Positions 58,717 to 64,000 of a stretch of DNA of 64,000 bases are shown piece by piece. Numbering within the stretch: position 1 is the stretch's first letter; the number at the start of each line of letters is the position of its first letter. Source of the stretch: Poriferisodalis sp965214215. GTDB taxonomy: Bacteria; Actinomycetota; Acidimicrobiia; Acidimicrobiales; Poriferisodalaceae. Location of the stretch: positions 2,294,001 to 2,358,000 of the forward strand of contig NZ_CBDCBD010000003.1 in assembly GCF_965214215.1 (NCBI RefSeq), written 5' to 3'. Both the position numbers and the translations under genes were made by a program. The notes beneath the pieces were generated by a model. The model searched no databases. It saw only the letters and a program-made list of their open reading frames with translations, and had not been told where the DNA came from.

Positions 58717-61700
58717 TCACAGTCCTCGACGACGCACCTCGGCCTCGCGGTCGCAGACACCAGCGTCGTGTTCGTAGCCGCTGGCCAACTTGTCGAAGAC
58801 GGCTTTGGTGCGGGGCCACTCTCGGAACCGGCGACCCTTCTCCCAGTAACTCGCAGCAAGCTCTCGTTCTTGGGCGCCACCATCGGTGAGCGAGCGTGAG
58901 GTGACGCCTCGCTGGTTGTAAACGGCGATGAGCAAGCTGTCGTCGACCTCGTCGCTGTCCAGTCGCTCGAGTAGTCCGCGAACGGCCTCGGCGGGCCAGG
59001 TGCCGTCGGGATCCGGCGGGGACGCGGCGAGCGCCGTGCCGATCATGCAGTCACCCACTGAACGTCGGTCAATATCCGTCAGACCCGCGCGTACTCCGTC
59101 GATCCATTCGTCGAGCTGGCTCGCGTTTGGGGTGCCGTCGTCGTCGACGCCAGGGGCGAAATGCCCCGCCGGCCACTCGTGCAGCACGTTGTAGGCATTC
59201 AATGCGATGCGCTGTCGGTGTTCGTCCTGCGCAAGCTCGTCGCTCGGTTCGGCACTGGCGGGCTTGAACGCCAACTCGACGAGGTGCACGAACATCTCAG
59301 GATCGCTAGCAATTCCTCGGTACAGGTTGGGTGCTTTGAAGCTCGGAACGTGTTCGAGCAGCGCGTGGAAGTGCCATTCGAGCATGGCAAGACGATCGAT
59401 GCCGGTGCAATCGCGGTGTGCGTCGAGGACGCGGAGGAGCTCGATGAGGTCTGGCCGAGCTAGTGCTGACACATCCGAGGCGTCGGCGAGATGATTCAGC
59501 CAGTGCTCAAGGCTCTCGGCCACCTCCGAAGCGAATTCACAACTTGACCAATGGCTTCCGAGTTCACGCCAGAGCAACTCCAGTACGGCATCGTGCCGCT
59601 CGGCGTCACGCAGGTGACGACAGATGGAACGCAATTCGTCAATCGCGTGCGAGTGACCCAACTCGTACGGGCCGACTTGTTCCCAGTACGCGGAGGCAAC
59701 GTCGGATCGGTGCTCGTCGGCGCTCTTCCATGCCTCGAAGTCCGCAGGCGCAGAGCGAAGGACGGCCGCTCCTTCACGAGGAGCCAAGCGATGCTCGCTG
59801 AGCAGTTGCTCGATGCCGTCCCAGCCCAACGCAGCAAAGCGACGATTGAAATAGCCCATGGCGAATCGCGTGTTGGTGTCGTCTCCAGATTGCAGCGCTC
59901 CCACAACCTCTCGGTCGCGAGGCGGCTTGTTTCGTGCGAGGGCGCCGCCAACCTGATCGGGCCGGTCTGCGTCGGCGGCAAGTTCAAGCACCGCTTCGAA
60001 CCCGCGGTCGTGCAGGATCTCGTCGATGGCCTCGGATTGCTTCTGTTCAAGTGCCTCGCGACGGGCTTGCCATCCCGCAGCGATGTCGACGCCTTCGATG
60101 GTTGGGGTGCCCGACGAGAAGAGGTGCCCGTAGGAGACACCGGTGTCGGATGGTCGCAGGAGGCCGAGGACTCCGTCGAGCGGTTCGAGTTCGGCTACGG
60201 GAAGTGCCCATTCGGTATCGCTGAACTGCCGGTGGTGCGTCACGAAGTTCCGAAGCACGGGCCACACCAAGTCCTTCAATGACTCGTCGGGCCAGCTCTC
60301 GGCAACCCCGCGGAGACGATGAACCAGGTCTTGACGGGTCTCGCTCCGAAAGTCTCCCATGCGGACGATCAGGTCAACCCAGCGCTGAGGGTCCCGGCCG
60401 ACGTCATCAAGGAGCATCGCTGCGACGGTCGAGACCGTCTCGGCGTATTCGCGGCGACTGACTGTGGGCTGAATGGGCCTCCAGTTTCGGTAACGAGGTG
60501 GACTTCCCGATGTCTGGACACTGTGGCGGCTCGGCAGCATCGACAGCATCAGAGGCCACGCGACTCCTGGAACGGACTGTCGCAGCATTCGAACCGCCGA
60601 CAATCGGACTTCGACGGTCGCCGAGGTGTGCGGCATCCACGGGCACATGACCGAGGTGAGGCTCTGCAGCGAACCGTTGAGGTCTCGTCCACCTCGCGAG
60701 GTCCCGAGTTGCCCGTCAGGGTGGCGTCCGGCAAGTCGGGCCAGCACATCAGTCGCCGGGTGGAGGTGGTCGGGCGACCATGCGACGAGCTGCAGTGTCT
60801 CCATTATGCGAAGACACGGCCGCGAGGGCCCAATGTCGATCAAGTCTCGGTTTCTGTCAGCGAGAATCACCTCCGTGAAGGCATGCTGATCAACGAGACA
60901 TTTGCGGAGAGCTTGCAGCACTGCGTCGGGATCAGCTTCAGCGAGCAGCGGCAACGTGTCGGAGATCGCTGTCCAAGTACGTGGCGTCGCATCGTCCATG
61001 GCTGATTGGAGCAAGCGTTGGACGACACCGTCCGCCAACCCTTGGGCTGACGCGGCAGCACCTTGGCCCGCAGGCGGGTCGCTCCCCGCCAGCGCGAGCG
61101 TCGTTGCGACTCCGCGTCGAAGATGAGGCGAATACTTTGCTTCTACGCCTTCGATCTGCGCACGGAAGAACTCGTCGCCGGACAAGCCCCTGAGCGGATC
61201 AATGGCAGTGAGCACGTCATGCGCGACGTCAGCAAACGCCTGAACATCGGCATCGTCGATCCGATCTCGCAGTAGCACCCAGGTGTCCGCTGGCGACACG
61301 GAATGCCACAGTTCACCGACTGATGCCATCGGTGCATCTCCGGGGTTCATCTTTCTCAGATCTTCGGTCACGTCACCGCATGAGCGTCCGACGAACCGCT
61401 CCACCATTTCGCGGTCGCCTTGGCGAGCGTTGTTCCAGCTGCCGAGGAGCAGAGTTCGTCGTACGTCCCTGTCTATGTGCCCTTTGGCCCACGCCGGCGT
61501 GTGCAAAGCCGGATGCTCGGCCAGGCGCCGCTGCAGTGTCATCAAGCTGGTGCGAGCGATGCTGCCGAGTTCGTGGGCCTCGTGTAGCTCGAATCCCGCC
61601 AATTCGAGCCGTTTCGCGACCGCCTCCGAATCGACAGCTTCCAGCGTGACGTCTGCCTGTGGGCTGCCAGGTGTCGGCACGATCATGCGATGTGGGCCCC

Positions 61701-63147
61701 CGGCGGGCAGGTGCCTTGCAAACTCCGCCGACGGCACCACCATGGTCAGCACGCCAGCACTCGACGGCAGGCCTGGCTGAGTGGTCAGGGCATCCTGCGC
61801 GAACAACGCCGCAGCCGCTTCGCGGTTGTCCACGTAGAGCACATGGTCCGCATCCCCGTCCTCGGCGTCACCCCCGAGCGCCGCAGCGACGAACGCGATG
61901 ATCTCGTCACGGTGTACCTGGCCGCCAACGGTGATGGCGCCCCGACTCGCCTTGCAGCGATCAAGCAGGTCCTGGGCATCTTGCTCTCGCCCTGCCAGCA
62001 CCACGCTCTCGTCCAGTGGCGTGTCGGTCGCTGCCAGCCACTTCTTCCACCACTTGGCCAGCAGTGTGATTCCGGCAGTCGGCCGGCCGATCTGTTCACG
62101 CATCCAGACTGTCGTGGCGACAGCGCACTCGAGCCAACTTTCCAGATCGTCAACGCCCAGAGCCCTGACCCGGTCGAAGTCGCCGTTTCCCGAGCGTTCG
62201 CTCTCAAAGGACCGCTTCTTGGCCCAAGGGGCGCACGCGGCCGACACATAAGCAAGCTCGGCACGTTGATCGGGCGACGAACTCTGCGCTCGCTTCGTGT
62301 AGTCGTCGGCAGCCTTGCGGTCGGTGTCGCCCTGCTGTGTCGTGAGCTCCCATATCGACTTCCCCGCGGGCACGTAGCGATTCCCGCGGGTGCATCTCAC
62401 CACCCCGTCGAAGCCAGGCAATGCCACCCCTGTTCCCGCAGGCATGTCGATCCATTCGGCTGACGGCTCGGTCTCGGCGATGAGGCTGCGCACCAGCCGC
62501 GGGAACTCCTTGTCCGCGTTTCCGGACTTAGCCCACTGGATCAGGTCGTCCCGACTCACCCGCAACGGGTCCGGCACGGTGGGTACGAGGTGGACGGGAG
62601 GCTTCATCGCTCGCGCCAATTCGCGGGCGAGCCCGTAGTCCTCTGCGGAGCAAAGCACGAGCAATTCGGTGCTGCGAAGCGACTCCGCTATTCGTCCGAG
62701 ATCACGGACGCGATTGGCCGGCCGGGGGAGTCGAGCGGCGAACTCTGTGAGGCTCTCACCTGACGCGATCGCTTCCCGCAATTTGCAAAGGTCGTCGGCA
62801 GCGCGGGCGAATGCTTTTCTCAGTTCGGCAACGGCCACCCTCTCCAGTTCGCTGCTGAGCTCACCGTCGCTGCGAAGACTCACCTCGTCGGCAATCTGAT
62901 CAAGCCAGCGTCGCCGCGCAACGTCGTCCTTCAGTTCTCCCAACGCGCTCAACCGCTTGCCCGCGGCCATAAGCACTCGGTCACGCAGTTCGTTGTCATC
63001 CGATGTGGAAGCTGCACGCAGCCCCAAGATCCATGCGTTCTCGAAGTCATAGAAGCGCGTCGCCCGTGCGATGCGCTCCAGTGCCGCCTCCACCGCGCCA
63101 TGCGGTGTGTTACCTGGCTGGCCGGCGCTGGTTTCAATGGCGCTCAT
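58717..63147 (-). CDS. Large multidomain protein of unknown function (defence-like)
   Basis: 1476 residues from ATG 63147 (a TTG at 63159 is less likely because ATG overlaps the preceding stop, ATGA). Residues 1–215 are helical. Around 244–280 lies a nuclease-like signature: LPGFDGVVRC, YVPAGKSIWELTTQ and a following RKAADDYTKR, arranged as in PD-(D/E)XK-type domains of large antiviral proteins. Next is a TAGITLLAKWWKKWL...ESVVLAGREQDAQDLL region shaped like a P-loop-type domain but without a Walker A GxxxxGK[ST]. The C-terminal two thirds are helical repeats. No family name can be given. The context (macrodomain gene, helicase, toxin–antitoxin) suggests immunity. Confidence 0.8.
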   Translation of the reverse strand: MSAIETSAGQPGNTPHGAVEAALERIARATRFYDFENAWILGLRAASTSDDNELRDRVLMAAGKRLSALGELKDDVARRRWLDQIADEVSLRSDGELSSELERVAVAELRKAFARAADDLCKLREAIASGESLTEFAARLPRPANRVRDLGRIAESLRSTELLVLCSAEDYGLARELARAMKPPVHLVPTVPDPLRVSRDDLIQWAKSGNADKEFPRLVRSLIAETEPSAEWIDMPAGTGVALPGFDGVVRCTRGNRYVPAGKSIWELTTQQGDTDRKAADDYTKRAQSSSPDQRAELAYVSAACAPWAKKRSFESERSGNGDFDRVRALGVDDLESWLECAVATTVWMREQIGRPTAGITLLAKWWKKWLAATDTPLDESVVLAGREQDAQDLLDRCKASRGAITVGGQVHRDEIIAFVAAALGGDAEDGDADHVLYVDNREAAAALFAQDALTTQPGLPSSAGVLTMVVPSAEFARHLPAGGPHRMIVPTPGSPQADVTLEAVDSEAVAKRLELAGFELHEAHELGSIARTSLMTLQRRLAEHPALHTPAWAKGHIDRDVRRTLLLGSWNNARQGDREMVERFVGRSCGDVTEDLRKMNPGDAPMASVGELWHSVSPADTWVLLRDRIDDADVQAFADVAHDVLTAIDPLRGLSGDEFFRAQIEGVEAKYSPHLRRGVATTLALAGSDPPAGQGAAASAQGLADGVVQRLLQSAMDDATPRTWTAISDTLPLLAEADPDAVLQALRKCLVDQHAFTEVILADRNRDLIDIGPSRPCLRIMETLQLVAWSPDHLHPATDVLARLAGRHPDGQLGTSRGGRDLNGSLQSLTSVMCPWMPHTSATVEVRLSAVRMLRQSVPGVAWPLMLSMLPSRHSVQTSGSPPRYRNWRPIQPTVSRREYAETVSTVAAMLLDDVGRDPQRWVDLIVRMGDFRSETRQDLVHRLRGVAESWPDESLKDLVWPVLRNFVTHHRQFSDTEWALPVAELEPLDGVLGLLRPSDTGVSYGHLFSSGTPTIEGVDIAAGWQARREALEQKQSEAIDEILHDRGFEAVLELAADADRPDQVGGALARNKPPRDREVVGALQSGDDTNTRFAMGYFNRRFAALGWDGIEQLLSEHRLAPREGAAVLRSAPADFEAWKSADEHRSDVASAYWEQVGPYELGHSHAIDELRSICRHLRDAERHDAVLELLWRELGSHWSSCEFASEVAESLEHWLNHLADASDVSALARPDLIELLRVLDAHRDCTGIDRLAMLEWHFHALLEHVPSFKAPNLYRGIASDPEMFVHLVELAFKPASAEPSDELAQDEHRQRIALNAYNVLHEWPAGHFAPGVDDDGTPNASQLDEWIDGVRAGLTDIDRRSVGDCMIGTALAASPPDPDGTWPAEAVRGLLERLDSDEVDDSLLIAVYNQRGVTSRSLTDGGAQERELAASYWEKGRRFREWPRTKAVFDKLASGYEHDAGVCDREAEVRRRGL

Positions 63148-63431
63148 GGTGTCTCCCAATCGTACGAGGTGACCCCACTCGGTCGAACGTCGATTCCGGC
63201 TGCTTCGAACGTCTCCTTCGCGAGAGCGAGCGCGTCTGCACCTGGCCGGTAGTGGCCGCTCATGTCGTTGAGTTCTGAGACCACCATCGCGGAGCCGTCG
63301 AAGTCCATCCGGAACTCGCCCGCGGCGAGCACTGGACCGCCAGGTGCCAGAACTGCGTGCGAGATGTGCTCGCCTCGCTGTTGCCGGCGTGCCGCGACAA
63401 GCCCGCCGCCGGGCAGTAAGACGAAGATCAT
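63144..63431 (-). CDS. SGHYRP-motif protein, possibly the tail of the upstream macrodomain protein
   Basis: 95 residues from ATG 63431: MIFVLLPGGGLVAARRQQRG, HAVLAPGGPVLAAGEFRM, ELNDMSGHYRPGADAL. The reading frame is open upstream without start codon to 63533 and is the same frame as the macrodomain gene, separated from it only by one TAG (63536–63534). The extra upstream residues (PDDVEIPSDAFDSLAANGVR) look like part of the same domain, so a longer protein or fusion is plausible. The TGA at 63144 overlaps the start of the large gene. Function unknown. Confidence 0.55.
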   Translation of the reverse strand: MIFVLLPGGGLVAARRQQRGEHISHAVLAPGGPVLAAGEFRMDFDGSAMVVSELNDMSGHYRPGADALALAKETFEAAGIDVRPSGVTSYDWETP

Positions 63432-63533
63432 CCGAACGCCGTTCGCAGCGAGACTGTCGAAGGCATCACTCGGGATCTCGACATCATCGGGCGATGCTGG
63501 GCGTGCGCTGAGGTCCTTGTGCGGAGCGTGGCA

Positions 63534-64000
63534 CTATTCGGTTTGGCTGAGAACTCGCTCATAAGCCTCCAGCGTGAGCGAGTCGAAGCAGACGAAGCGG
63601 ATTTCGCGGACCTTCGTCGGTGTCGAGCGCACGGTGTAGACAGCGATCTCTGCAGCGGCAGTCCTCGGGTATCCGTGGGCACCCGTCGCGATTGCGGCAT
63701 AGGCGACTCCCTCGGCGCCCACCTCGTCGGCGCGGGCGAGTGACTCCCGGTAGCACGACTCGAGCAGCACCGGCTCGCCGTGCGATCCGCCTCGCCATGG
63801 GGGACCCACAGTGTGAATGACCCATGGCGAGGCCAGCCGAAAGCCTGGCGAAATCTCGGCGCGACCCAATTCGCATCCGCCGACTGTTCGGCAATACGCC
63901 CGCAGCTCGGGACCCGCTGCTTCATGGACGGCGGCATCGACACCACCCCCGCCGAGCAGGTTTGCGCTGGTCGGATTGACGATGGCGTCGACGCGCTCGA
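63534..64000 (-). CDS. Macrodomain protein (ADP-ribose-binding), 5' end beyond window
   Basis: At least 155 residues visible, N-terminus missing. DAIVNPTSANLLGGGG is the ADP-ribose-binding macrodomain loop; VDAAVHEAAGPEL, ISPGFRLASPWVIHTVGP and SCYRESLARADEVG, AIATGAHGYP continue it. Such domains bind or hydrolyse ADP-ribose derivatives. It heads a likely operon with the SGHYRP protein and the 1476-residue protein, suggesting ADP-ribose signalling in immunity. The frame ends with TAG and then stays open. Confidence 0.88.
   Translation of the reverse strand, partial: ERVDAIVNPTSANLLGGGGVDAAVHEAAGPELRAYCRTVGGCELGRAEISPGFRLASPWVIHTVGPPWRGGSHGEPVLLESCYRESLARADEVGAEGVAYAAIATGAHGYPRTAAAEIAVYTVRSTPTKVREIRFVCFDSLTLEAYERVLSQTE

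Noticed and set aside
63534..63536. UAG as pyrrolysine codon
   Set aside because: No Pyl machinery is visible, and an actinomycete using Pyl here would be unexpected; nonsense mutation or separate genes are simpler.

Overview
The window looks like a chromosomal stretch of a high-GC actinomycete, most likely outside the classical Actinomycetia and perhaps near the class Acidimicrobiia (inference). The evidence is a mycothione reductase, a luciferase-like (probably F420-type) oxidoreductase, a DUF222/HNH gene, and the gene order pgsA / gcvH / FHA protein / MerR / DUF151 nuclease / MerR, which as I recall resembles the mycobacterial pgsA2–gcvH–garA–Rv1828–Rv1829–Rv1830 region. Many genes carry a TANNNT box 6–7 nt before the start codon and no Shine-Dalgarno site, so leaderless transcription appears common.

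Layout. 1–12 kb: 3' end of leuS, a tRNA-like element, a ThDP enzyme, an SRAP protein, a hipBA module with a phased operator array, a HIT hydrolase, the pgsA–gcvH–FHA–MerR–DUF151–MerR block, msrB and a luciferase-like oxidoreductase. 12–20 kb: a catabolic-looking set (crotonase, Rieske oxygenase, class V aminotransferase, 3-hydroxyisobutyrate dehydrogenase-like enzyme, acyl-CoA ligase, NicX-like ring-cleavage dioxygenase). 20–34.7 kb: serine hydrolase, mycothione reductase, 2OG-Fe(II) oxygenase, NadD-like enzyme, selD, nucleoside hydrolase, DinB-like protein, glycine cleavage P and T proteins, an ArsC-like protein and serB. 34.9–41.8 kb: ilvD, MFS transporter, thioesterase, divergent dihydropteroate-synthase-like protein, HNH protein. 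41.8–64 kb: two tandem HsdR_N-like nucleases, a molybdopterin oxidoreductase, ferredoxin, an orphan form II CoxL-type subunit, methyltransferase, PfkB kinase, a broken acyl-CoA ligase, a DNA glycosylase, then a defence-like block (SNF2/DUF3883 helicase, RHH–PemK toxin–antitoxin, a 1476-residue protein of unknown function, a SGHYRP-type protein and a macrodomain gene running off the window).

Main discoveries. (1) Two genes are interrupted by in-frame UGA codons exactly at catalytic cysteine positions: selD and an ArsC-like reductase just upstream of gcvT–gcvP. Each UGA is followed by a hairpin with a GGUC loop like a bacterial SECIS, so both are predicted selenoproteins and the organism should decode Sec. 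(2) The hipBA promoter holds five 18-bp palindromic sites spaced exactly 38 bp apart. (3) A ~70–85 bp hairpin-rich repeat occurs five times between genes, with copies on both sides of selD and another upstream of the Sec ArsC gene. (4) Short tandem repeats recur, in frame inside conserved enzymes (mycothione reductase, GcvT, MFS) and as 14-bp and 31–33-bp arrays between genes.

Glycine/one-carbon metabolism is well represented (gcvH, gcvT, gcvP, serB, a serine/alanine–glyoxylate aminotransferase). The ORF structure is compact; most long antisense reading frames are codon-bias shadows and are left out.
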